From contig NZ_JAAONZ010000006.1 in the NCBI RefSeq assembly GCF_011602365.1, positions 186,001-250,000 of the forward strand: a DNA stretch of 64,000 bases, written 5' to 3'. A model generated the notes under the pieces. The model was not told the origin of the DNA. It did not search any database and saw only the letters and a program-made list of their open reading frames with translations. Numbering within the stretch: position 1 is the stretch's first letter; every line of letters starts with the position of its first letter. This document shows positions 33,707 through 41,380 of this stretch, piece after piece. Origin of the DNA: Pseudomaricurvus hydrocarbonicus. GTDB lineage: Bacteria; Pseudomonadota; Gammaproteobacteria; Pseudomonadales; Cellvibrionaceae. Position numbers and translations under genes: made by a program.

Positions 33707-34447
33707 ATGAACGTCAAGCAGATCACCAACCTTTTCAGTCTTATGGAGTTTTTTGTGCGCGCGCAAAGGCCTCTCGCGGTGAAAGACATGGTGGCGGAAT
33801 TCGGCTGGCCTCGCTCCAGTGTGTTTAACACGGTATCCACCCTGGTGGATCTGGGGTATTTGTATCAGCCAGTGGCGCGCGGGGGTTATTACCCCACCAC
33901 GAAATGGATGGAGCTGGCACGGCAGTTGTCGGAAGCCCAACCGCTGCCGGAGTCGCTGCACCAATTGCTGGAGGAGTTGGCCAGCAAGACCGGAGAGACC
34001 CTGTTTCTGGCCGCACCGGAGGGCACCAGCATTGTGTTTCTGGATGTGGTGGAGTCGCTGGCCGACATTCGTTTTATTGCCAACATCGGGCAGCGCCTGC
34101 CCATTCATGTGACTGCGGCAGGGCGTGCGATTCTGTCACAGTACGCGCCGGCGGAACGGGCAGCAACGCTCAGGCGCATTCAATATCAGCCCTATGAGCG
34201 CGATGACTTTATGACGCCCGAGGCGGTGGAGGACAACATTCAGCAAGGCCTGTCCCAGGGCTGGTTTGTGAACCCGGGGATCTACGCGCCGGGGGTGGCG
34301 GGGGTGGCGGTGGCGTTTCCCTTTCAGGGTCAGCGTTACGCCATTGCCTTAGGTGGCCCGGCTTCGAGGCTGGAAAAAAACATGGCATCACTGGGTGAAC
34401 TGTTGCAGACGTCGGTGGACCAGTTTTTACACGATAACGAATCTTGA
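33707..34447 (+). CDS. IclR family transcriptional regulator A
   Basis: A 246-residue IclR protein: N-terminal winged helix (ITNLFSLMEFFVRAQRPLAV, MVAEFGWPRSSVFNTVSTLVDLGYLYQ) and C-terminal GAF-like effector domain (GETLFLAAPEGTSIVFLDVV, HVTAAGRAILSQYAP, GVAGVAVAFPF). IclR proteins govern aromatic and carbon catabolic operons as repressors or activators. Divergent from the UGSC operon with the palindrome 33647-33668 between, so that operon is the obvious target. A second IclR gene follows 64 bases downstream. Effector unknown. Confidence 0.92.
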   Translation: MNVKQITNLFSLMEFFVRAQRPLAVKDMVAEFGWPRSSVFNTVSTLVDLGYLYQPVARGGYYPTTKWMELARQLSEAQPLPESLHQLLEELASKTGETLFLAAPEGTSIVFLDVVESLADIRFIANIGQRLPIHVTAAGRAILSQYAPAERAATLRRIQYQPYERDDFMTPEAVEDNIQQGLSQGWFVNPGIYAPGVAGVAVAFPFQGQRYAIALGGPASRLEKNMASLGELLQTSVDQFLHDNES

Positions 34448-34511
34448 GCCGACGTCATGCTGGCGCCATTGTCACCATTAACCTGAAATAAATTACGTTG
34501 AGAAAGTGAAG

Positions 34512-35264
34512 ATGAAAAACTCCGGATCGCCCAAGTTGGTCAAATCTGCGATCAGAACCATGGAATTGTTCGCCCTGTTTGCGGACCTGAAAAAACCCCT
34601 GGCGCTGGCTGACATCGCTCAGGCGTTGGCTGCGCCCAAAAGCAGTTGTCATGAGTTGATTCAGACGCTGGTGCAGCTGGGTTACATTTTGGTGATTGAC
34701 GGTGGCAAAAGTTACTACCCGTCACGGCGCTTGCTGCATGTCGGGGAGCAGATCAATACCTTCAATCCGATCAAGGAAAAAATTGAACACGAATTAAAAC
34801 GGTTGCGGGATCTGACGGGGGAAACGGTGTTTATCGGGCGGATGCAGGGGCAGCAGGCGGTTTATACCGATGTGTTTGATGGCAATCACGCCATGCGGTT
34901 TACCGCCCAGGCGGGAGATCTAAATGATCTACACGTCAGTTCCATTGGCAAGGCGTTGTTGGCCGGCATGGAAGAAATCGAGCGCAATCAGTGCATTGCA
35001 AAGCTCAAACTGAAACGCTTGAGTGACAGTAGCATTACCGGCAAAAAGCAGCTGAAAGAAAATTTATTGGCGTGCGGTGAGCAGGGGGTCTTTACGTCCG
35101 TGGGAGAATCTTTGCCGGATGTGATGGGCATGGCCATGCCGGTCAAAATACAGGGGCATCTGCTGGCTTTTGGCTTGGCAGGACCCATCACCCGAGTGCA
35201 GAAAAAATTACCGGTTTACATGCGCGCGTTGAAAGAAAGTGCGGAAGTCATGCAGCGCCAATAA
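34512..35264 (+). CDS. IclR family transcriptional regulator B
   Basis: A 250-residue IclR protein, ATG 34512 preferred over GTG 34506. Winged helix: LVKSAIRTMELFALFADLKKP, DIAQALAAPKSSCHELIQTLVQLGY; effector domain: GETVFIGRMQGQQAVYTDVF, VSSIGKALLAGMEEIE, SLPDVMGMAMPVKIQGH. It differs clearly from the gene just upstream, so the pair is not a recent duplication. It lies in front of the dioxygenase-SDR and BVMO gene run, which it may control through inverted repeats at 35292-35320; that is inference. Alternatively both IclR proteins act together on the UGSC operon. Confidence 0.92.
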   Translation: MKNSGSPKLVKSAIRTMELFALFADLKKPLALADIAQALAAPKSSCHELIQTLVQLGYILVIDGGKSYYPSRRLLHVGEQINTFNPIKEKIEHELKRLRDLTGETVFIGRMQGQQAVYTDVFDGNHAMRFTAQAGDLNDLHVSSIGKALLAGMEEIERNQCIAKLKLKRLSDSSITGKKQLKENLLACGEQGVFTSVGESLPDVMGMAMPVKIQGHLLAFGLAGPITRVQKKLPVYMRALKESAEVMQRQ

Positions 35265-35291
35265 ATTGACAGGAGCATCCGGGTGGACCAC

Positions 35292-35320
35292 GTGTTGAGA
35301 TATTTAGCTCAACACAGTTG
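35292..35320 (+). promoter_or_regulatory. Inverted repeat upstream of dioxygenase paralogue 3
   Basis: GTGTTGAG-N8-CTCAACAC (35292-35315, 8-bp perfect arms), overlapping CAACACAGTTG (35310-35320). Further features of this 321-base gap are a near-direct repeat GTTGATCATTAA / GTTGATTAATAA (about 35317-35342) and a 10-bp AT palindrome ATATTAATAT at 35382-35391. No gene is seen in 35265-35585; it looks like a promoter region with several operators. Confidence 0.5.
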
Positions 35321-35585
35321 ATCATTAAGAGTTGATTAATAAGGCGGAAGCTGCGTACAATCTTTCATCGTCTTCATATGCATATTAATATTCGCATATA
35401 CGAACAGTAAAAATAATTAAAACGGCAAGTCTCGGGCTGGACAGTACAGGCACACGACAGCGAACTTCAAGCATAAACAGCTGCGTTTCACTCCTGTCAA
35501 AACACCTGTCGTATCGTTCATGGTTTTCGGCGTGAGCTTGCATTCTCAGGGTTACTGTTTTTTTAGAAGAGAGATGGAGGAAAGT

Positions 35586-36434
35586 ATGGTAAACGTATCT
35601 GTCGAACCGATTTCACCGCAATTGGGTGCGCGCGTCTATGTCAGTGCCGATCAGCTGCTGGTTGAGGGAGTGCCGGAGCAATGTCTGGCGCTGCTGAACA
35701 CACACGGGGTGCTGGTGTTTCCGGCAATCGGTGTCAGCGATCAGTTGCAGGTCGAGTTCAGTAATCGACTGGGGCAAATGAAAGCGTCGAAAATCTATAC
35801 CAATGGAGATGATTCAGGCGACTCCCTGGGCATTTATCCGGTGACGCTGGACCCCGGTCGCGCCAAGTACATTGATTACATCGTTTCCAACGAGCATTGG
35901 CACATGGACGGCACCACCTACGCCGTACCGCCCAAGGCGACCAACCTCAAATGTGAAGTGCCGGCCAGCAGCGGTGGGGATACCGAATTTGCCAATCTGT
36001 TTGCCGCCTACGAACAACTCCCCGACGAAAAGAAAGCCCAACTGCAAGGTTTGCGTGTGGTGCACGGCGCGGCAGCGGCCAATCTGCGCTCCTTCAAAAA
36101 CCCCTCCATTGTGGATTTGGAACGCTGGATGAGGGATGGCCCGGCGACCGAGCAGCCGCTGGTGTGGCAGCAAGCTGATGGCCGCTGTGCGCTGGTGGTG
36201 GGCTCAACGGCGGATCATATCGTCGGCATGGACTTGGATGCGGGCCGGGCGTTGTTGCAAGAGCTGCTCGACTGGTGCACTCAGCCTCAGTTCTGCTACC
36301 GCCATCAATGGCAAAAGGGTGACATGGTGATCTGGAACAACCCCGGCTTGTTGCACCGTGCGCACCACTACACCCTGGATTCTGGCCGCTTAATGCACCG
36401 CACCACCATCAATGGTTCCGAGGCGTTGGCGTAA
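35586..36434 (+). CDS. TauD/TfdA family Fe(II)/2-oxoglutarate dioxygenase (paralogue 3)
   Basis: A 282-residue dioxygenase with H106-x-D108 (HWHMDGTT), H257 (LLHRAHH) and Arg268 (GRLMHRT). ATG 35586 has the strong SD GGAGGAAAG; an in-frame ATG at 35520 has none. It opens the plus-strand catabolic run (SDR, then BVMO, Rieske, ThDP, ALDH, ligase). It is more divergent from the other two TfdA proteins than they are from each other, notably between residues 60 and 95, so its substrate probably differs. Confidence 0.9.
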   Translation: MVNVSVEPISPQLGARVYVSADQLLVEGVPEQCLALLNTHGVLVFPAIGVSDQLQVEFSNRLGQMKASKIYTNGDDSGDSLGIYPVTLDPGRAKYIDYIVSNEHWHMDGTTYAVPPKATNLKCEVPASSGGDTEFANLFAAYEQLPDEKKAQLQGLRVVHGAAAANLRSFKNPSIVDLERWMRDGPATEQPLVWQQADGRCALVVGSTADHIVGMDLDAGRALLQELLDWCTQPQFCYRHQWQKGDMVIWNNPGLLHRAHHYTLDSGRLMHRTTINGSEALA

Positions 36435-36473
36435 CATTTATTAAACCTGATAACACAAGAATAAGGAGCACAC

Positions 36474-37274
36474 ATGACTGACTCAAATGGCGCTGTAGCG
36501 AATACCAGCAACGGGGTTGAAACGCGAAGAAATAAAGTGGCGGTGGTCACCGGTGGCGGCAAAGGCATCGGCGCGGCCATCTGTAAATTCTTGGCCCGAA
36601 ATGGTGCCGACATTGCGATCTGGGACTGGAACGTGGATGAGGCAGGTTCGGTGGTGGAAGACATCCAGGCCCTGGGGCGCAAGGTGGTGGTGTGCAAAGT
36701 GGATGTTTCCAGTCGTGCCGACATTCAAGCGGCCACCGAAACCACTCGCGCAGAGCTGGGGCCCATCGGCATCCTGGTCAATAACGCAGGTGTCTCGCCA
36801 GAGCAGGACTTTGTTGACATCACCGATGAGGAACTGGATCGTGTGATCGACATCAATCTCAAAGGCACATTTTATTGTACCCAGGCGGTGATTGAGGATA
36901 TGATCAATGCCAAATGGGGGCGGATCGTGAATATCTCTTCGTCCAGTGCCCAAACGGGTGCCAAGCGTATGGTCCATTACGCGGCCACCAAGGGTGGGGT
37001 CATCGCGTTTACCAAGGCTCTGGCACAGGAAGTGGCGCCACTGGGCATTACCGTCAACAACGTACCGCCCAGCACCGTGTATACCGATGGCCTGAAATCT
37101 GTAGAAGACCGGTTTCCCGACGGGCTGCAGGGGTATGTTGACAAAACCATACCGGTAAAACGCCTGGGACAACCGGAGGACATTGCCAATGCGGTGGCGT
37201 TTCTGGCGTCTGAGGCATCGGGATTCATCACCGGGCAGACCCTCAGTGTGAACGGTGGCCGCTTTATGGGGTGA
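36474..37274 (+). CDS. SDR family oxidoreductase
   Basis: A 266-residue FabG-like SDR with an N-terminal extension of about 19 residues before NKVAVVTGGGKGIGAA. NNAGVS, active-site SSSSAQTG, YAATK and ITGQTLSVNGGRFMG are all standard. Asp in AIWDWN suggests NAD preference. It begins 39 bases after the dioxygenase, with SD AAGGAG, and is followed by a 670-base gap with a strong terminator, so dioxygenase and SDR probably form a two-gene transcript: hydroxylation, then oxidation of the alcohol to a ketone for the BVMO downstream. The order of steps is inference. Confidence 0.9.
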   Translation: MTDSNGAVANTSNGVETRRNKVAVVTGGGKGIGAAICKFLARNGADIAIWDWNVDEAGSVVEDIQALGRKVVVCKVDVSSRADIQAATETTRAELGPIGILVNNAGVSPEQDFVDITDEELDRVIDINLKGTFYCTQAVIEDMINAKWGRIVNISSSSAQTGAKRMVHYAATKGGVIAFTKALAQEVAPLGITVNNVPPSTVYTDGLKSVEDRFPDGLQGYVDKTIPVKRLGQPEDIANAVAFLASEASGFITGQTLSVNGGRFMG

Positions 37275-37518
37275 TGCCCCGCTGGCCGCCACTTTCGAGA
37301 CTGCCCTGTTGTAGGATCGTCGTTCCTGGGTAGTCGTTCCCAGGTCGTTGTTCCCGAACAGTCATTCTCACATGGCAGTTGCAAGTTGGCAGCTGCCGCA
37401 TCCCTTCGACACCGGGAACCTTTCTGCCGACACTGGAAATCTCTCTGTCTGCAGCCCTATGTCATTGTCGGCGCCGACCAGGAATGGCGAATATCAGCTC
37501 GTCGGCGGTGTAGTCTTT

Positions 37519-37563
37519 GTCTATTAACTCACAGTCTATTAGCTCACAGCCTGTTTGCTCACA
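37519..37563. repeat. Three degenerate 15-bp tandem repeats
   Basis: GTCTATTAACTCACA, GTCTATTAGCTCACA and GCCTGTTTGCTCACA follow each other exactly. The same 15-bp period, with a different sequence, appears at 60455-60544. Confidence 0.75.
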
Positions 37564-37602
37564 GGTGATGTGGGGCTTGTTACAAGCGGATGCGGGTGAG
37601 TG

Positions 37603-37629
37603 GAGGGGCTGCTTTGCAGCCCCTCTTTT
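37603..37629 (+). terminator. Strong intrinsic terminator
   Basis: GAGGGGCTGC-TTT-GCAGCCCCTC, a 10-bp perfect stem, followed by TTTT. It insulates the dioxygenase-SDR unit from the BVMO unit. Confidence 0.85.
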
Positions 37630-37826
37630 CGAGACAAACCCGTCTTTTCTCTGGACCAGTCAGGCGCAGTGCCGTCTGTTAAACCTCTGTTTTTTTCTTT
37701 CTGAAGACACGTGGGCTTCGCTTTGGCGGGTAATTTTCCTTTTAAGTGTACTGAGTCTGAATGACTGTTTTTTTCGGCGACGTCTTTGTTACTGAATGAA
37801 ACAGCTTGCAAAGGTGCAGGTGGCAT

Positions 37827-37897
37827 GTCTATTTGTTAGTAGACAACACTGTTGATTTTACATTAATATCATCTTCTATATTTATACAACACTGATG
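37827..37897 (+). promoter_or_regulatory. Operator-like repeats before the BVMO operon
   Basis: GTCTA-N8-TAGAC (37827-37844), then ACAACACTGTTG (37843-37854) and ACAACACTGATG (37886-37897), direct copies 43 bases apart with one mismatch. The first contains CAACA-C-TGTTG, identical to 12457-12467. Confidence 0.45.
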
Positions 37898-37948
37898 GCT
37901 ATTTGAGCCGCGTACACTAATAACAGAATCGGATCAGAGAGGTTGGAT

Positions 37949-39805
37949 ATGACGTGCGAGCCCACCAATGTACCTTCCCCGGAAGAGATTGATATTCCGG
38001 CAATTCAGGAAAAATACCAGCAGGAGCGCAATAAACGTATTCGTCCCGATGGTCAGAAGCAGTACGCCAAAATAAAGGAAGAGTTCACCGAGGAGTATTT
38101 GCACGACCCGCACACTCCTGTGGTCTCGCGCGACCCCATTTCAGAAGATCTGGACGTGGCCGTTCTCGGTACCGGCTGGTCCGGTCTGTTGTCGGCGTAC
38201 CATTTGAAAAATGCCGGCATCACCAACTTCCGCAATATTGACCACGGCGGTGACTGGGGCGGTGTCTGGTACTGGAATCGCTACCCGGGCATCCAGTGCG
38301 ATAACGACGCTTATTGCTACCTGCCGCTGCTGGAAGAAACCGGCTTCATGCCGTCCAAAAAGTATTCTGACGGCTATGAGATTTACGATTACTTTAAAGT
38401 CATTGCCGAGAAGTATTCGCTGGGGGAAAAGGCCCTGTTCCACACACTGATCACCGGCCTGCGCTGGGACGACAACATCAAGCGCTGGCGCATCAGCACC
38501 AACCGCGGCGATGAAATTCGCGCGCGTTTTGTGATCATGGCCAACGGTTTGCTGAACATCCCCAAGTTGCCGAAAATTCCGGGTATTCATGACTTTCAGG
38601 GCAAGATGTTCCACACCTCGCGCTGGGAGTACGATTACACCGGCGGCAGCTATCGCAATCCGGTGCTGGATAAACTCAAGGATAAAAAGGTCGCCATCAT
38701 CGGTACCGGTGCGACCGCGATCCAGGCCATTCCGTATTTGGGCAAGTACGCCAAACAGGTGTACGTGCTGCAGCGCACGCCGTCCCCGGTGGATCAGCGC
38801 AACAACAACCCCACCGACCCGGAATGGGCTGCCTCGCTGCAACCAGGCTGGCAGAAAGAGCGTATGGCGAATTTCCACCGCGCGGCGATGGAGGGCCGGT
38901 TCCTGCCGGGTGAAGAAGATCTGGTGGGGGATTTCTGGACCGAAATTACCCGCAACCTGATGGCCGAAGTGCGCGCCGAAGGTCGTGAGCAAGAAATTTC
39001 CATCGAAGAATACTACAGCCGCCGCGACACCATGGATTACCAGGTGATGGAGCGTATGCGTCGCCGTGTGGAGAGCCTCATCGAAGACCAGGAAACGTCC
39101 GAGGCGTTGAAAGTCTGGTACCGTTTCCTGTGTAAGCGTCCATTGTCTAACGATGATTATTACGACACGTTCAATCGCCCCAATGTCAAATTGATCGACG
39201 TGTCCGAGACTCAGGGCGTTGAGCGTATGACGGAAAATGGCTTCGTTGCCAACGGCGAAGAGTACGACATCGATTGCATGATCTTTGCCAGTGGCTTTGA
39301 GGTGACCAGTGATCTGGATCGCCGTTGGGGCATCGATACTTACGAAGGTCGCAACGGCATCTCCATTTACGACCACTGGAAGTACGGTTATAAAACCCTA
39401 CACGGCACCATGACCTCCAACTTCCCCAACCAGTTTTTCATTGGTTACTATCAGGGCGGTCTGAATGCCACCACCACTGAGCAGTATGGACGTCAGGCCT
39501 ATCATTCAACGTACATCATCAAAGAGGCTCTGGCGCGTGGCTTGTCTGCGGTTGAGCCCAGTGAGCAAGCACAGGAAGCCTATGTGCAGCATGTGCGTGA
39601 AACCGCTGTCGATATCAGTGCGTTCCAGGCGCAATGCCCGCCGAGCTATTACAATAACGAGGGCCATAAAGTCAAAGACGAGGACGGCCATCTGAAATTC
39701 CGCAACTTCCTGGGTGAAGCCTATGGCCCCGGTTGGGACGCGTTCGAGAAACTGCTGGCTGACTGGCGTGAGCAGGGTGACCTTGACGGGCTGGTGACGG
39801 AATAA
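37949..39805 (+). CDS. Baeyer-Villiger flavin monooxygenase (paralogue 2)
   Basis: A 618-residue class B monooxygenase. FAD motif LGTGWSG (G74-G79), NADPH motif GTGATA, and the BVMO fingerprint at 216-227, which reads F-QG-KMF-H-TSR-WE: the last position, P or D in the consensus, is Glu. The N-terminal extension EIDIPAIQEKYQQERNKR and the collinear alignment with 15075-16928 show a duplicated pair. ATG 37949 follows GAGAGG; a TTG lies 6 bases upstream. First gene of the unit BVMO - Rieske - ThDP - ALDH - ligase. Ketone substrate unknown; cyclic or long-chain ketones are likely. Confidence 0.93.
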   Translation: MTCEPTNVPSPEEIDIPAIQEKYQQERNKRIRPDGQKQYAKIKEEFTEEYLHDPHTPVVSRDPISEDLDVAVLGTGWSGLLSAYHLKNAGITNFRNIDHGGDWGGVWYWNRYPGIQCDNDAYCYLPLLEETGFMPSKKYSDGYEIYDYFKVIAEKYSLGEKALFHTLITGLRWDDNIKRWRISTNRGDEIRARFVIMANGLLNIPKLPKIPGIHDFQGKMFHTSRWEYDYTGGSYRNPVLDKLKDKKVAIIGTGATAIQAIPYLGKYAKQVYVLQRTPSPVDQRNNNPTDPEWAASLQPGWQKERMANFHRAAMEGRFLPGEEDLVGDFWTEITRNLMAEVRAEGREQEISIEEYYSRRDTMDYQVMERMRRRVESLIEDQETSEALKVWYRFLCKRPLSNDDYYDTFNRPNVKLIDVSETQGVERMTENGFVANGEEYDIDCMIFASGFEVTSDLDRRWGIDTYEGRNGISIYDHWKYGYKTLHGTMTSNFPNQFFIGYYQGGLNATTTEQYGRQAYHSTYIIKEALARGLSAVEPSEQAQEAYVQHVRETAVDISAFQAQCPPSYYNNEGHKVKDEDGHLKFRNFLGEAYGPGWDAFEKLLADWREQGDLDGLVTE

Positions 39806-39899
39806 ACCGGATAGTAAAAAAATAACGATAAATGTGAGAGTAAAGCGCCGGGGTAGTGGCTTGAGCCGCTCCCCCGATTGCTCAGGACAGGAGAATGTT

Positions 39900-41300
39900 A
39901 TGCGTATCCCAACCGTTACGGATCATGGAGAGCTCACTGACGAGGATCTCGCCGAACCGTTAACCTATCCCGTTGAAGCCTTTATTTCGCCTGAATACGT
40001 CCAGCGTGAAAAAGAATTGCTGTGGCCCAAGGTCTGGCAAATGGCGGCACGTCTTGAAGACATCCCCAACGAGGGTGACTTCATTACCTACAATATTGGT
40101 GATGAGTCCTTCATCATTATGCGTTCCACAGAAGATACGCTGCGCGCCTTCTATAATGTTTGTCCGCACCGTGGTCGTCAACTGGTCAACACCCCGGACG
40201 ATGTGAACTGTGTGAAGGGACGCAAAAAGAATTTCGTCTGTGGTTTTCATGGCTGGACTTTTAACCGCGATGGTGAAAATACCTCCATTCTGGATAAAGA
40301 CGATTGGAAAGGTGTTCTGGACGAGAAAGAGCTGACCTGCCTGTCGCAAGTCAAAGTGGACACCTGGGGGGGCTGGATTTACATCAATATGGATCCCGAC
40401 TGTGAGCCCCTGAGCGATTTTCTGGGGGAAGCCGGTCGTATCCTGAGTCATTTTGAATTTGAAAAAATGCGCTACAAATGGCGCCAATGGGCCGTGTATC
40501 CCTGTAACTGGAAGACCGCCATTGAAGCGTTTATGGAGCCCTATCACGTCGCCGGTACCCACACCCAACTGCTCAAATACGGTGAGTTTTACGCCTACAG
40601 TAAACCCTATGGTTACCACGGAGTCAGCGGCTTTGATGAGCGCGATGCGGCCAACAAGAACAGCCAAAGCAGCTCGGTGACCCGCACCGGTCGCAAGGAT
40701 CAGGACCCGCGTATTTCGACCTACGAATTGATTCGCGAGAACTACGAAACCGTAAACTACGCGGCTTCCACCGAGACCCTGGTGAACGCGGCCAAGCGCC
40801 TGGTGGACGAATTGCCGGAGGGCACGCCGGGTAATGAAGTCATTGCTCACCTGATGAAAAGCGCGAAGGCTGACGACGCCGCACGCGGTGTCATCTGGCC
40901 GGAAATTCCACCGGAAGTGATGTCCGAAGCGGGGCTCGCCTGGAGCATGTTCCCCAACCAGACCATTCTGCAGGGGGTGACCTTTGCTCTTTGCTATCGC
41001 GTGCGCCCGTATGGCGATGACCCCGACAAGTGTATCTTTGAGTCCTACGCGCTGGAACGTTTCCCGGAAGGCGAAGAGCCCAACGCTGAGTGGGTGCACG
41101 CTGAGCCGACGGCCGAGAAGTGGGGTTCGGTATTGGCGCAGGATTTTGACAACATGGAGTGGGTACAGCGAGGCATGAAATCCCGCGGTTTCCGTGGCAC
41201 CTTGCCCAACCCGCATCAGGAACAGAAGATCACCAACTTCCATCGCCATCTGTCCAATATCATGGGCACCGGTGCACCGCAACTCATCAAAAAAAAATAA
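39900..41300 (+). CDS. Rieske non-haem iron oxygenase, alpha subunit (second)
   Basis: A 466-residue oxygenase; ATG 39900 with SD CAGGAGA. Rieske ligands C88-P-H90 and C114-x2-H117, with an unusually long 23-residue loop between them containing an extra Cys104 (NCVKGRKKNF). The catalytic iron motif EAFMEPYHVAGTH has H216 and H221 and, again, Glu213 at the bridging-acid position. Homologous to the minus-strand protein at 10917-12347 along its length (both have KVWQ-AARL-IP-GD-TY-IGD). No electron-transfer partners nearby. Lies 94 bases after the BVMO. Confidence 0.9.
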   Translation: MRIPTVTDHGELTDEDLAEPLTYPVEAFISPEYVQREKELLWPKVWQMAARLEDIPNEGDFITYNIGDESFIIMRSTEDTLRAFYNVCPHRGRQLVNTPDDVNCVKGRKKNFVCGFHGWTFNRDGENTSILDKDDWKGVLDEKELTCLSQVKVDTWGGWIYINMDPDCEPLSDFLGEAGRILSHFEFEKMRYKWRQWAVYPCNWKTAIEAFMEPYHVAGTHTQLLKYGEFYAYSKPYGYHGVSGFDERDAANKNSQSSSVTRTGRKDQDPRISTYELIRENYETVNYAASTETLVNAAKRLVDELPEGTPGNEVIAHLMKSAKADDAARGVIWPEIPPEVMSEAGLAWSMFPNQTILQGVTFALCYRVRPYGDDPDKCIFESYALERFPEGEEPNAEWVHAEPTAEKWGSVLAQDFDNMEWVQRGMKSRGFRGTLPNPHQEQKITNFHRHLSNIMGTGAPQLIKKK

Positions 41301-41380
41301 CGATTTAACGTCTGTTGATCGCTCCCGGGGGGAATCCCCGGGGTGCGACGCAGACCGTTAGAAATTCCGGAGAACGATTT

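Larger units (their letters stand above)
37275..37948. other. Long intergenic region before the second BVMO
   Basis: About 670 bases without a credible gene. It holds near-repeated GTCGTTCC blocks (37318-37350), three 15-bp repeats (37519-37563), a strong terminator (37603-37629) and, in the AT-rich last 130 bases, operator-like repeats (37827-37897). Short frames of 60-95 codons here lack SD and family features. Confidence 0.6.

Noticed and set aside
38141-41282. Antisense frames of about 411 and 440 codons opposite the second BVMO and Rieske genes
   Set aside because: They mirror strongly conserved enzymes and show no domain of their own.
41324-41342. Terminator between Rieske and ThDP genes
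   Set aside because: GC-rich hairpin without any T run; more likely a minor pause, so only mentioned in the ThDP entry.
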